The notes under the pieces: model-generated | The model's database searches: none | The model's input: the letters and a program-made list of their open reading frames with translations, nothing else | Told to the model about the DNA's origin: nothing | In this document: positions 1-11,039 of the stretch, piece after piece | Position numbering within the stretch: position 1 is the first letter of the stretch | Layout: every line of letters begins with the position of its first letter | NCBI GenBank assembly: GCA_019096065.1 | Contig: JAGUCH010000008.1 | Span: 1,121,001 to 1,185,000, forward strand | Direction of reading: 5' to 3' | Length of the DNA: 64,000 bases | Source of the DNA: Paracyclopina nana | Lineage: Eukaryota; Arthropoda; Copepoda; Cyclopoida; Cyclopettidae | Position numbers and translations under genes: made by a program

Positions 1-285
1 GAACAATTTTGTTTTCAGTCTTGTTTTAAGCTTCCTTACCTTGTCAAATTGAGGCCCAGAGAAATGCAATGATTTGGGCAAGCCAATTTACAGGGTGACC
101 CAGGGATTTTGTGCAAAGCTCGGATTACATTTTGATAAGGAATTGTTGGGTCACTGTGCTGGAAAATGGAAAAATTGGCATGGTATAATCATTCAAGTTT
201 GCACACTGTCATCATTATTCAACATCTGGAATGCAAGTTTGCATGAAAGTTTTGTCAAACATATTGAGATTTCGCAATAATGAGC

Positions 286-650
286 ATTAATAGCAACTTT
301 GCTGCACCTGATGTTACCAATCTTGGCAAATTCAATCGGTGTGAATGCAGTTGTTAATTTTTAGCCACTTCAAAGCAGAACTCGATTGACATTCAAGTGT
401 TGCGATATCAAACACATTGCATCAAAAGCGTTCAATTTTAGAGGAACCATGCCAATTTTCGTGGCTTATCTTAGTTTTGTCGCGAATGAGCAGCGATGTG
501 ACAAATTTCGATAATAAAGGCTTGCAAAGCATGAATGGAGATGATGGAGCCAATTGTGATGTCCTTGGAATGGATAAACTGCCATTAAAAGCCACAAGTT
601 GAGCTTTGCAAAGATAGTAAAACTTCACTTCTTTGAATCATCTACTTAAA
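286..650 (+). pseudogene. Decayed paralogue of the secreted-protein gene at 934-1588
   Basis: Two stretches on the plus strand align without gaps to the minus-strand gene at 934-1588. Around 300-360 matches its exon 2: it shares GCTGCACC, CAAATTCAA and CAGTTGT at identical spacing and reads AAPDVTNLGKFNRCECSC then TAA. Around 487-600 matches exon 3: GLQSMNGDDGANCD against GLQAMYGDAGANCD, then KATS followed by TGA where the intact gene has TGG. Further stops (TAG, TAA) follow in the aligned frame. Two in-frame stops within conserved exons make this a pseudogene rather than a working paralogue. It is transcriptionally opposed to its relative, so the pair arose by an inverted duplication. I could not find an exon 1 or exon 4 equivalent. 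Confidence 0.75.
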
Positions 651-892
651 AGCGCTCAAATGAACATTCACTTTGTGATTTATATCATGCGCTAAAAAAT
701 ATTTCCTGGTTTGCCAAAACTCGTTTTCCAAATCTGCAAATCTGTCTCCTACATTTGAAATTCTTATGTCATAAGCACACTTCAATATTTGATGGCGGAA
801 CAATTCTAAAGGCAACTCACGCAACCTCTCAACAAAGTAACGCATGATTTATGCAGTAACGATGTATTTAGCACCAAACAAACAATAAAGCG

Positions 893-898
893 TTTATT
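893..898 (-). terminator. Polyadenylation signal AATAAA of the secreted-protein gene
   Basis: TTTATT on the plus strand reads AATAAA on the minus strand, 36 bp after the stop codon at 934-936, the usual position for a cleavage signal. Confidence 0.55.
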
Positions 899-933
899 TA
901 AACAACCATGTCGTTAATTTCCTCCTTTTGCCT

Positions 934-1588
934 TTACGCCTTGCAGTTTCCCAAAGATTCCCTCAACTGGTTTTCACAAGCCTTCATTAAAAGAGAGTAA
1001 TCATGTTAATCACTTATTTTAAGTTATTTCCAAAAAGTTATTGATTTTCAACTTACAACAACTGCAGCAGCGTTGGCACAAGCGTAAAATGAGTTTAAGG
1101 CAGCGTCCAAAGAAGCGAAGTCAAAAGATCCTGGCCAAGCCCAAGTTTTGGCCTTTAGTGACAAGTTAGCAATTCCAGGGGCATCACAATTGGCACCAGC
1201 ATCACCATACATGGCTTGCAAGCCTTCAACATCGACACTTCTTCCATCGTTGCTCAGCTACAATCATAGCGATTTTAAGCCGATATTTTGAAATACACAA
1301 TATATGTTATTTGAGCCTACAAATCCAAGAGAATTGGTGAGACAACTGGCAAATCCGGCGCTGCCTTGGGGATAAGCGTTACAACTGTCAGCAGCCTGGT
1401 TGAATTTGTTATAATTGTCTCCATTGGGTGCAGCACAGTTGCACATAACCTGTCAAGAGATGACTTTTAGCAATATTTCAAAAAAGGGGAGTTATTCAAC
1501 TTGCAGTGGAGACTCCCACAGTGACATCTCCGGAAGCTTGGGAGATCACAGCGACAAAGGCCAAAAGGGCAACCTTGATGAAAGCCAT
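934..1588 (-). CDS. Small secreted cysteine-containing protein, four exons, unknown function
   Basis: Exons (minus strand): 1588-1505, 1449-1321, 1257-1057, 981-934; all junctions are phase 0 and the product is 153 aa. The start MAFIKVALLAFVAVISQASG is a classic signal peptide. The mature part begins near DVTVGVST and carries cysteines in CNCAAPNG, DSCNAY, ASCLTN, GANCDAP, YACANA, ACENQ and GNCKA, suggesting disulfides in an extracellular protein. Introns 2 and 3 use GTAGGC and GTAAGT donors. Intron 1 appears to be GC-AG: its donor GCAAGT is the only one that keeps phase 0 with a consensus site. A TATA box lies 54 bp upstream of the ATG, and AATAAA (minus) lies about 36 bp after the stop. A decayed relative lies at 286-650. 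I do not recognise the family. Confidence 0.8.
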
Positions 1589-1641
1589 TTTTTCAGATGC
1601 AGTTGAGACAGTTGAATGTAAGCTGAGTGTCATTTGTGAGT

Positions 1642-1650
1642 CCTTTTATA
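1642..1650 (-). promoter_or_regulatory. TATA box of the secreted-protein gene
   Basis: The minus strand reads CCTATAAAAGGACTC here. Transcription would be expected to start about 25-35 bp downstream, around 1613-1625, where ACTCAGCTTACATTCAACTG offers initiator-like TCA sites. That leaves a 5' UTR of roughly 25-40 nt before the ATG at 1588, with no intron. This is the only clear TATA-driven promoter I see in the window. Confidence 0.65.
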
Positions 1651-1659
1651 GGACTTTCT

Positions 1660-2382
1660 GCTAGCCACAAGTTCCACAGTGGCAAATAAAGAGCCCATTG
1701 TGAGACTAATGCATTTTGTGGCTAAATCACTGAGTGCCTCACTTTTTCTTTTACAATTGATTTTTTCACTGATTCCTATCTAAGTGTTCTAGTTAAAAAG
1801 TTGGCAGGTAAATCCTTGCTAATCGTCCCACAACTCGATGCATCATCAGAGAGGGTTTCCATGAATGTAGTGCACAGTGGGGTGAATAAGGAAGTGGAAA
1901 CATGATCATTTCATGTGTGGCCCAGTTTCCTTTGTTGGAAAATCGAGGAAAATTTGGAGCTCTTCTTCTGCAGATGAATGCAAAGGGTGAAAGTCTTTTG
2001 TCATCTCACTCTCAATAATAAGCCCAAATTGGGATATATTCACTTGACTTAAATCGATACTTTGATTTATTAGCATGAATCACTTTCATTTGAGATCATT
2101 AATGGATCATTTTGAGCAGGATTTCGAGGGAAAAAATAATTCTAAGACAAACTTAGTCAAATCTCAGCTTGAAAGCTGAATCGAATTTTAATCCAGAAAA
2201 TTGAGGCCAACTGAGCAAGAAACTGAGACTTGTCTCACTCCAAAAAAAATGAGTTAAAATAATTAAAAACTAATGCATGTTTTAGCAACAGTCAATTAAG
2301 GTTATGCCTTGAATTATTTGAGCGGAATGATCAAATTAAATTAGGCTTAAAAATGAGAATAATTTGTTGTCACCCTGTGGCT
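1660..2382. other. Intergenic, no gene seen
   Basis: AT-rich sequence with two CACAGTGG octamers (1675 and 1873, see findings) and no supported reading frame. The last ~30 bp (from about 2360) are the left half of a tRNA-like sequence split by the mobile element. Confidence 0.6.
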
Positions 2383-2489
2383 CAACTGTTGGCAAAGTCT
2401 GCAGAGCCAGCCTACAAATGCAACCAAATCTTAGACAAATTCATTGAATAAGCAGGTTCCACACAGCCTACTTGTACCAATCAAGTAAG

Positions 2490-3780
2490 TATGTTTTCTG
2501 TGACCAGTGTGTTCACTGTGAACAGTGTGATCAGAGTGAACAGAGCAAACAAAGTGATCAGTGTGTTCATGTGTGACCAGTGTGTTCACTGTGAACAGTG
2601 TGATCAGGGTGAACAAAGTGATCGGTGTGTTCGTGTGACCAATTTTTTCACTGTGAACAGTGTGAACAGAGTGAACCAAGTGATCGGTGTGTTCATGTGT
2701 GACCAGTGTGTACATTGTGAACAGTGTGATCAGAGTGAACAAATTGAACAAAGTGATCAGTGTGTTCTTGTGTGACCAGTGTGTTCATTGTGAACAGTGT
2801 GATCAGAGTGAACAAAGTGATTGGTGTGTTCTTTGTTAGCATTGTGTTCACTGTGAACAGTGTGATCAGAGTGAACAGAGTGAACAAAGTTATCAGTGTG
2901 TTTGTGTGTGACCAGTGTGTTCACTTAGAACAGAGTGAACAAAGTGAACAGAGTGAACAAAGTGAACAGAGTGAACAAAGTGAACAGAGTGAACAAAGTG
3001 AACAGAGTGAACAAAGTGAACAGAGTGAACGAAGTGAACAGAGTGAACAAAGTGAACAGATTGAACAAAGTGATCAGTGTGGTCACTGTGAACAGTGTGA
3101 ACAGAGTGAACAAAGTGATCGGTGTTTTCTTTGTAAGCAGTGTGTTCATTGTGAACAGTGTGAACAGAGTGAACAAAGAAATCAGTAATCAGTGTGTGTT
3201 ATCTGCGATTGGTGTGTTCTTTGTTAGCACTGTGTTCACTGTGAACAGTGTGATCAGAGTGAACAGAGCGAACAAAGTTATCAGTGTGTTCGTGTGTGAC
3301 CAGTGTGTTCACTGTGAACAGTGTGATCAGAGTGAACAGAGCGAACAAAGTGATCAGTGTGTTCATGTGTGACCAGTGTGTTCACTGTGAACAGTGTGAT
3401 CAGGGTGAACAAAGTGATCGGTGTGTTCGTGTGACCAATTTTTTCACTGTGAACAGTGTGAACAGAGTGAACAAAGTGATCGGTGTGTTCTTTGTGAGCA
3501 GTGTGTTCATTGTGAACAGTGTGAACAGAGTGAACAAAGTAATCAGTGTGTTTGTGTGACCAATTTGTTCACTGTGAACAGTGTGAACAGAGTGAACAAA
3601 GTGATCGGTGTGTTCTTTGTGAGCAGTGTGTTCATTGTGAACAGTGTGAACAGAGTGAACAAAGTAATCAGTATGTTCGTGTGACCAATTTGTTCACTGT
3701 GAACAGTGTGAACAGAGTGAACAAAGTGATCGGTGTGTTCTTTGTGAGCAGTGAGTTCACTGTGAACAGAGTGATTATAA
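2490..3780 (+). repeat. Left arm array of element 1
   Basis: Units of 9 and 18 bp such as GTGAACAGAGTGAACAAA, GTGATCAGTGTGTTCATG and GTGTTCACTGTGAACAGT are shuffled in irregular order. The unit contains the 15-bp perfect palindrome TGTTCACTGTGAACA. Because units are multiples of 3 bp, several frames stay open (up to 145 codons), but these are not credible proteins. Confidence 0.9.
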
Positions 3781-4084
3781 GTAACGTGAATAATATGCCA
3801 TGAGAGGGACAAACTTGTTCGCTAAATGGAATTTTTTAGGCAAGTTTATTTGGAAAAACTGTTGCGCTCAAAACTTGTCACGTGACCACAAGCAGCAATT
3901 TGATTGGCTGATCAGAGTAGGCAAAGTTTTTCATTTTTGTCTCTAGATTCCAAAACTGCAAATAAATCAAAAATTGGAGCATTTTTTTAATTTTAGCATG
4001 CTTACCGAGTTTACGAAAAGTGGCAGTTGCCAGATAACCAGCGCACAGAAATCCCGAAATCACACATAGCAAATAACAGCCTCA

Positions 4085-4437
4085 TCAGCCATAGGAACAC
4101 ACAGAGATCACCTCACTCACCTCACAATCCTCACCCACCTCATCAGCCTCACTCACCTCATCAACCTCACAATCCTCACCCACCTCACAATCCTCACCCA
4201 CCTCATCAACATCACAATCCGGCCTCACCCACCTCATAAACCTCACCCACCTCAAAAACCTCACCCACCTCATCAACCTCACTCACCTCATCAACCTCAC
4301 AATCCTCACCCACCTCACAATCCTCACCCACCTCATCAACATCACAATCCGGCCTAACCCACCTCATAAACCTCACCCACCTCATCAACCTCACTCACCT
4401 CATCAACCTCACTCACCTCATCAACCTCGGACTTGGA
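4085..4437 (+). repeat. CCTCACCCACCTCATCAA array inside element 1
   Basis: Pyrimidine-rich units such as CCTCACCCACCTCATCAA and CCTCACAATCCTCACCCA are repeated about 20 times, with a ~130-bp segment duplicated. A short reverse-complement stretch of the same array (GAGGTGAGTGAGGTTGATGA) sits at about 6397-6440, so a smaller inverted pair is nested inside the large one. Confidence 0.85.
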
Positions 4438-4454
4438 CTTGTAATAAACCTTGT

Positions 4455-6375
4455 AGAGGAGGTTGCCCTGACTTCACAGGTTCAAATTGGAGCCAGAAAT
4501 CTGGTCTAGAACCGGAGATATCGCTCGCCAAAGATTACCGCGAAATAGTAGCCTGACTGATGAGTTTTACGGAGGCTTCTAGCTGAGATACCTTGTTTAC
4601 TATTTAATAAAAAGTGTTCAGTTTGGCCTCCCATTTCCAAAACTGTAAAGAGCTATAAAGTCGGGGCATTTTTCAAATTTTGGCATTGATTTGACGGATG
4701 AAACGCAGCCTTATGTACTACGTACTACATAGGGCTTTTCGTTCAGAACTAGCGGCAGTAAAAGTGGAAATATCAATTTTTCTATGAAGTAAAAGTAGTT
4801 TCTGCTGAGTCTCAGGATTCCAAAAATGTAAACAGATTTAAGATCGGACAACTATGAGCGGAGATAGCGCTGAGCGCTCAGCAGTACAGAACTTCGTTAA
4901 CAAAAATGCGCTGAGGGACTTTGAGTACTAATAATTGTTATAGAGAATGTCAAGACGAATTCATAGCCGCAAAAAGTAGTGAGCTGGGACGCTCCGTTGC
5001 GGAGATATGGCTCCCCGAAGTTTACTACATAGAGGCTTTGTTTACTTTTCATTTTGGGCCCGAATTTGTCTTGTTTTGGGGGCTAAAACTACTCGAAATG
5101 AGACAATTCTTCCTTCCAAGGCTTCCTCTTATTGTTTTCTTTGACTTTTTTATGAATTTGAAAACTTTATAGCTTTCTAGAGTTGAATTTTCCGCGAATA
5201 ACGGATCGCGTCAAATTTCGAGCGATCGATTTAAAGTTTAAATGCGGACTTTGCCTACTAATAGAGGTTGTAAAGCTGATTGCCCTGACTTCATAGTATC
5301 AAATTGGGGCCAGATATCTGGTCTAGAACCGGAGATATCGCGCCCCAAAGTTTACCGCTAAATAGCAGCCTTACTGCTGAGTTTTGCGGAGACTTCTAGC
5401 TGAGTTGCTTGAATGATTTACAAATAAAAAGTGTTCCATTTGATCTCCTAATTCCAAAACTGTAAAGAGCTCCAAAATCGGAGCATTTTTCGAATTTTGG
5501 CATTGATTAGACGGATGAAACGCAGCCTTATGTACTACGTACTACATAGAGCGTTTCGATCAGAACTAGCGGGTGTAAAAGTCAAAATATCAACTTTATT
5601 ATGATATAAAACTTTAATCTGCTGAGTCTCTGGATTCCAAATATGTAAGCAGTTTTAAAATCGGACAACTACGAGCAGAGATAGCGCTGAGCGCTCAGCA
5701 CTACAGATCTCCGTAAATGAAAATGCGCTGAGAGATTTTGAGTGCTAATAAAAGTGATTGATAATGTCAAGACGAATTCATAGCCGCAAAAAGTAGTGAG
5801 CTGGGACGCTCCGTTGCTGAGATATCGATCGTCAAAGTTTACTACTGCTGAGCCCCAAGAAAAAGTGCACTTTTTCGCTGAGTTCTCCGGAGATATCGCG
5901 CGCCAAAGTTTAGTGCTTAACAGCAGCCAAACTGCTGAGTTTTATGGAGACTTCTAGCTGAGTTGCTTAAATGACTTAAAAATAGAAAGTGTTCAGTTTG
6001 TTCTATAGATTCCAAATTTGTAAATAGATCAAACACTGGAGCATTTTTCGAATTTTAGCACTGAATACGAGTTTTGAAACAGCAGCTTTCTTTCAGTAAT
6101 ACCCACAACATAGCCTAACTGCTGAGATTTACGGAGACAAGGCGCTGAGATATCTTGTTTACTTAGTAATAAAAAGTGTTCAGTTTGGTCTCCCATTTCC
6201 AAAACTGTAAAGAGATACAAAATCAGAGCATTTTTCGAATTTTAGCACTGAATACGAGTTTGAAACAGCAGCTTTCTGTACTACGCACTACATAGCCTAA
6301 CTGCTGAGTTTTACGGAGACAAGGCGCTGAGATATCTTGTTTACTTAGTAATAAAAAGTGTTCAGCAATGGGTTA
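4455..6375 (+). repeat. Direct repeats in the central part of element 1
   Basis: A segment starting with TGCCCTGACTTCA and containing CTGGTCTAGAACCGGAGATA occurs at about 4467 and again at about 5280, giving a period near 815 bp. Shorter partial copies of its right half (AAAAAGTGTTCAGTTTG ... GCATTTTTCGAATTTT) recur near 5985, 6175 and 6350. No gene was found in this stretch; its frames are short. Confidence 0.75.
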
Positions 6376-6734
6376 TGTACTACAAGGCGAGTACAGTGAG
6401 GTGAGTGAGGTTGATGAGGTGAGTGAGGTGAGTGAGGTCTCTGCTGGGCAGGGTTTTATGCTGAGCATATCTGGCTAAATATGTCCGCTGCTGAGCGGCA
6501 CAGCACCAAATCCTTTGGTGTGCTGAGTCATGGCATCTAGTAGATCATTTGTGCCAAGTCTCAGCCCAACCGGAGAACTCAGCAGAAAAGTGCACTTTTT
6601 CAGAGGGCTCAGAAGTAATAAAATTTGATGATCAATATCTCAGCAACGGAGCGTCTCAGGAAGAATCTATTCACTGTTCTGAAGTCGTGCTGAGCTCCTC
6701 TACATGTTTGCATGTCATAGTCAGAGAGATCACA

Positions 6735-8295
6735 CTGATAACTTTGTTCACTCTGTTCACACTGTTCACAGCTAGTGAAGCAATTGGTCACAAAGAACAC
6801 ACCGAATACTTTGTTCACTCTGTTCACACTGTTCACAGCGAACAAATTGGTCACGCACGAACACACTGATTACTTTGTTCACTCTGTTCACAATGTTCAC
6901 ACTGTTCACAGTGAACACACTGCTCACAAAGAACAAACCGATCACTTTGTTCACTCTGTTCACACTGTTCACAGTGAACAAATTGGTCACACAAACACAC
7001 TGATTACTTTGTTCACTCTGTTCACACTGTTCACACTGCTCACAAAGAACACACCAATCACTTTGTTCACTCTGTTCACACTGTTCACAGTGTTCACAGT
7101 GAACACACTGCTCACAAAGAACACACTGATTACTTTGTTCACTCAGTTCACACTGTTCATAGTGAACACACTGCTCACAAAGACCACACTGATCACTTTG
7201 TTCACTCTGTTCACAATGTTCACACTGTTCACAGTGAACACACTGCTCACAAAGAACAAACTGATCACTTTGTTCACTCTGTTCACACTGTTCACAGCGA
7301 ACAAATTGGTCACGCACGAACACACTGATTACTTTGTTCACTCTGTTCACAATGTTCACACTGTTCACAGTGAACACACTGCTCACAAAGAACAAACCGA
7401 TCACTTTGTTCACTCTGTTCACACTGTTCACAGTGTTCACAGTGAACACACTGCTCACAAAGAACACACTGATTACTTTGTTCACTCTGTTCACACTGTT
7501 CATAGTGAACACACTGCTCACAAAGACCACACTGATCACTTTGTTCACTCTGTTCACAATGTTCACACTGTTCACAGTGAACACACTGCTCACAAAGAAC
7601 AAACTGATCACTTTGTTCACTCTGTTCACACTGTTCACAGTGAACAAATTGGTCACACAAACACACTGATTACTTTGTTCACTCTGTTCACACTGCTCAC
7701 AAAGAACACACCGATCACTTTGTTCACTCTGTTCACACTGTTCACAGTGTTCACAGTGAACACACTGTTCACAATGAACACACTGATTACTTTGTTCACT
7801 GTGTTCACTATGTTCACACTGTTCACAGTGAACACACTGGTCACAGATAACTCACTGATTATTTTGTTCACACTGATCACTTTGTTCACTATGTTCACTC
7901 TGTTCACAGTGAAAACACTAGTCACACACGAAGACAATGATCACTTTGTTCACTCTGATCACAATGTTCACAATGAACACACTGGTCACAGATAACACAC
8001 TGATTACTTTGTTCACTCTGCTCACTATGTTCACACTGTTCACAGTGAACACTCTGGTCACAGATAACACACCGATCACAATGTTCACAGTGAACACACT
8101 GGTCACAGATAACACACCGATCACTTTGTTCACTTCGTTCACTCTTATCACAATGTTCACAGTGAACACACTGGTCACAGGTAACACACTGATCACTTTG
8201 TTCACTCTGTTCACTCTGATCACACTGGTTACACATGAACACACTGATCACTTTGTTCACTCTGATCACACTGTTCACAGTGAAGACACCGGTCA
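6735..8295 (-). repeat. Right arm array of element 1
   Basis: This is the reverse complement of the left arm: units such as ACTTTGTTCACTCTGTTCAC and CACTGTTCACAGTGAACACA. It is slightly longer than the left arm. Blocks of about 200 bp recur (for example around 6830-7030 and 7310-7510), so the arm has also grown by larger duplications. A 406-codon open frame on the plus strand is purely repeat-derived. Confidence 0.9.
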
Positions 8296-8406
8296 CAGAA
8301 AAAACACATACTTGATCTATACAAGTAGGCTATGTGCTTATTCAATGAATTTGTCTAAGTTTTGGTTGCATTTGTAGGCTGGCTCTGCAGACTTTGCCCA
8401 ACTGTT

Positions 8407-8460
8407 GAAGCTTTCGGTTCTCGCGCATGAGGTCCTGGTTCGAATACTCTATAGTCCGTT
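8407..8460 (+). pseudogene. tRNA-like sequence (tRNA-derived SINE or tRNA pseudogene) split by element 1
   Basis: GGTTCGAATAC near 8439 resembles a pol III B box (GGTTCGANTCC) in a GAGGTCCTGGTTCGAA context typical of a tRNA T arm. Joining across the target duplication puts TGGCTCAACTGTTGAAGC directly upstream, a good A box and D arm, at normal tRNA spacing. The anticodon stem does not pair well, so this is a tRNA-derived repeat or pseudogene rather than an active tRNA. The left half lies just before 2390. Confidence 0.5.
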
Positions 8461-8520
8461 AATGCATCAACTGACCGTATGCTTAGCTAAGCTCACCTTA
8501 TCTAATTGGGGACTACATTA

Positions 8521-9180
8521 ATTACTAAGCAACTTTTCGGTTCCAGCAGCTGAGAATTATCTCAATTTCAGCTAATTCAAAAGTGCGATCTCTCAGAACT
8601 GAGAATGATCTAATTTCAGCTGATTCAAATATAAGATATTTCAGTACTGAGAATAATCTCCGTTTCAGCTGATTCAAGAGTGACACATATAAGAGCTCAG
8701 AATGTGCAATTTCTAAGTCCAAAGAATGATCTAAACAGCTGTTTCCTAAATAAGATCTCTCAGTACTGATAATGATCACGATTTCAGCTGATTTCAGCTC
8801 AAGTTAGGTCTCTCAGCTTTGAGAGTGATCTCAATTTCAGCTGATTCAAAAGTGAGGCATCTCAGTTTTGAGATTCAGCTACTGTGATATATCAGAACTG
8901 AGAATAATCTCCATTTCAGCTTATTCAAAAGTGAGATCTCTCAGCACTGAGAATGATATCAATTTCAGCAGATTTACAAGTAAGATCTCTCAGTACTGAG
9001 TATGATCTTGATTTCAGCTGATTCACAAATAAAATATCTCAGTACCGAGAATGATCTAGATTTCAGCAGATTTACAAGTAAGATCTCTCAGTACTGAGAA
9101 TGATCTCCATTTCAGCTGATTCAAAAGTGAGATATCTCAGTTTTGAGAATGATCTCAATTTCAGCTGATTCTCAGTCCTG
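8521..9180. repeat. Degenerate ~60-bp array with TCTCAGTACTGAGAATGATC
   Basis: About ten diverged copies of a unit reading roughly AGATCTCTCAGTACTGAGAA, then TGATCTCAATTTCAGCTGAT, then TCAAAAGTG. The core CTCAGTACTGAG is a perfect 12-bp palindrome and each unit also holds an E-box CAGCTG. No gene. Confidence 0.8.
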
Positions 9181-9751
9181 GGATCTGAATCCTTTGTTGT
9201 TATCTTGACATCAGTGAAATTGATTGATTCAGTAAATTTCAAAAAGGATTAGATGAGAAATTTCTCCAACTTGTGCTAAGATGATGATAATGGTGTGACA
9301 TTGACCTCTTATGTAACCTTGTCAGGAGATGAAAAGAGGCGGCTCAGTCTCAGTGTGTGTGTGAATTTGATGAGACTCTGCAGGAGCAATAATTCCACCT
9401 CCCACCAAAAAAAGTATACATGCCCTTTTTACAAAATGCACACCATTGCACAATAATGCCATGCAAGCCTTCAGATCAGAAAATGCTAAGGTATTTTAGC
9501 TACTTTTTTGTTGTGTAGATTTGAGATAAGCTAGTAAACATAATGGTTTTTTATTGAGTAAAGAGTTTGACAGGGTTCACACCAGAGGCAATTTGTTATA
9601 TTGACAGGGCCCAATCCATATCAAGGCAGAAACCAATTCCAGACCTAATTGGCTGACTTTGTGAGGTCCACTGAACCAAGACACTGATAGACTAGTAACT
9701 TTACTCTGGCACATTTGACTAAATTGATTCAACTTGTGTAGATGACTTTTA
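9181..9751. other. Intergenic, nothing recognised
   Basis: AT-rich sequence with no supported frame, RNA gene or clear repeat, apart from TTGACTCA-type words appearing towards the right as the next array begins. Confidence 0.5.
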
Positions 9752-10506
9752 AAGTGACTCAGTTGACTCAAAGTAGCTCAAGCGAGTTGACTCAAGTGGC
9801 TCAGATACCTCAATTGACTTTTAAAGTAGACTCAGTAGACTCAAATGCGACTCAGTTGACTCAAATGCAACTCAGTTGACTCAAATACAACTCAGTTGAC
9901 TCAAATGCGACTCAATTGACTTAAGAGACTCAGTTGACTTAAAAGTCTCAGTTGACTTAAAAGTCTTAGTTGACTTAAAAGACTCAGTTGACTCAAATGC
10001 GACTCAATTGACTTAAGAGACTCAGTTGACTTAAAAGTCCCAGTTGACTGAAGAGACTCAGTTGACTCAAATGACTCAGTTAACTCAAGTGACTCAGTTG
10101 ACTCAAATGACTCAGTTGACAAAAATGACTTAGTTGACAAAAATGACTTAGTTGACTCAAATGACTCAGTTGACTCAAATGACTCAGTTGACTCAAATGA
10201 CTCAGTTGACTCAAATGACTCAGTTGACTCAAATGACTCAGTTGACTCAAATGACTCAGTTGACTCAAATGACTCAGTTGACTCAATTGACTCAGTTGAC
10301 TCATGTGACCCATGTGACTCTATTGACTCTGCTGACTCACAAGACTAAAGTGATTCTATTGACTCAAGTGATTCAGTTGACTCAAGTGATTCAGTTGACT
10401 CAAGTGATTCAGTTGACTCAAGTGATTCAGTTGACTCAAGTGATTCAGTTGACTCAAGTGATTCAGTTGACTCAAGTGATTTAGTTGACTCAAGGGATTC
10501 AGTTGA
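9752..10506 (+). repeat. 18-bp array GACTCAGTTGACTCAAAT, AP-1-like words
   Basis: Units GACTCAGTTGACTCAAAT are irregular at the left and become perfect at about 10140-10290. They then switch at about 10365 to GATTCAGTTGACTCAAGT, repeated about eight times. Each unit carries one or two TGACTCA heptamers. The 18-bp period keeps frames open on both strands (77-110 codons of MTQLTQ-type repeats), which I do not regard as coding. Confidence 0.9.
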
Positions 10507-11039
10507 TTGAATTAACACAGCATTTCAGAACATCTTACGTGATATCCAAAGTTTAGGTCAAGCATATTTCCTTTTTTGTGCGCATTAGCCAGGAATTTCA
10601 GCTTGGCTCGAGCAAATTAGGCTTCTCGATAAAAATTAAACGCTCATTTTTGCCTTGTGTCAAATGGCAGGAGCGTGAATAAACATGTTCAAGGGTGAAA
10701 TGGTATGGAAAAAATCACCATTTTTCTTTGCATAGCACTTTTGATGCTCTTGAGGGCAAAATGCAAGCTCGATGAAAACGTGATGGAATTCTCTCTTCTC
10801 TCTTAAGAAGCATCATCCATTTTTTCCTGTCATGACTTCCACAATGGGTGAATTGACCTCGGAAAACCATGGCAATTTACAAAAATGGCCAAATTACAGG
10901 CCACTTCATGATGATATGAACTACACTGTGAAAAACTCGTGTCCTCTTCTTTGTCAAGAAGGTTGTTGCAAATTTGCCACAATTTAACTTGCTTTTTATG
11001 AATTGCGCTACAAATACATGAAAATGCAACCCTATGATC
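10507..11039. other. Intergenic, no gene seen
   Basis: No supported reading frame or RNA. CATGACTTCCACAATGGGTGAATTGACC near 10830 in part resembles sequence around 12480-12550, hinting at a small dispersed repeat. Confidence 0.4.

Larger units (their letters stand above)
2391..8398. mobile_element. Foldback-type non-autonomous transposable element 1 (6.0 kb)
   Basis: The ends are inverted copies of one another: GGCAAAGTCTGCAGAGCC at 2391 and its reverse complement ending at 8398, continuing as a ~95-bp near-identical unique terminal segment. Directly outside both ends is the 8-bp word CAACTGTT (2383-2390 and 8399-8406), a perfect target-site duplication. Inside the unique tips each arm is a long array of 9/18-bp units built on TGAACA/TGTTCA, in opposite orientation in the two arms. 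This is the architecture of foldback elements, such as Drosophila FB and sea-urchin TU. No transposase frame is present, so it must be mobilised in trans. An 8-bp duplication fits hAT-like, P-like or Merlin-like transposases; I cannot choose between them. The element at 32978-37096 is a relative. Confidence 0.85.

Noticed and set aside
6772-7995. 406-codon plus and 294-codon minus frames of LFTLFT / VNSVNR repeats
   Set aside because: Right-arm satellite of element 1; the open frames follow from 9/18-bp units.
2391-8398. Transposase or reverse transcriptase inside the foldback elements
   Set aside because: No frame over about 110 codons outside the arrays and no DDE/D, hAT-dimerisation or RT motif, in either element.
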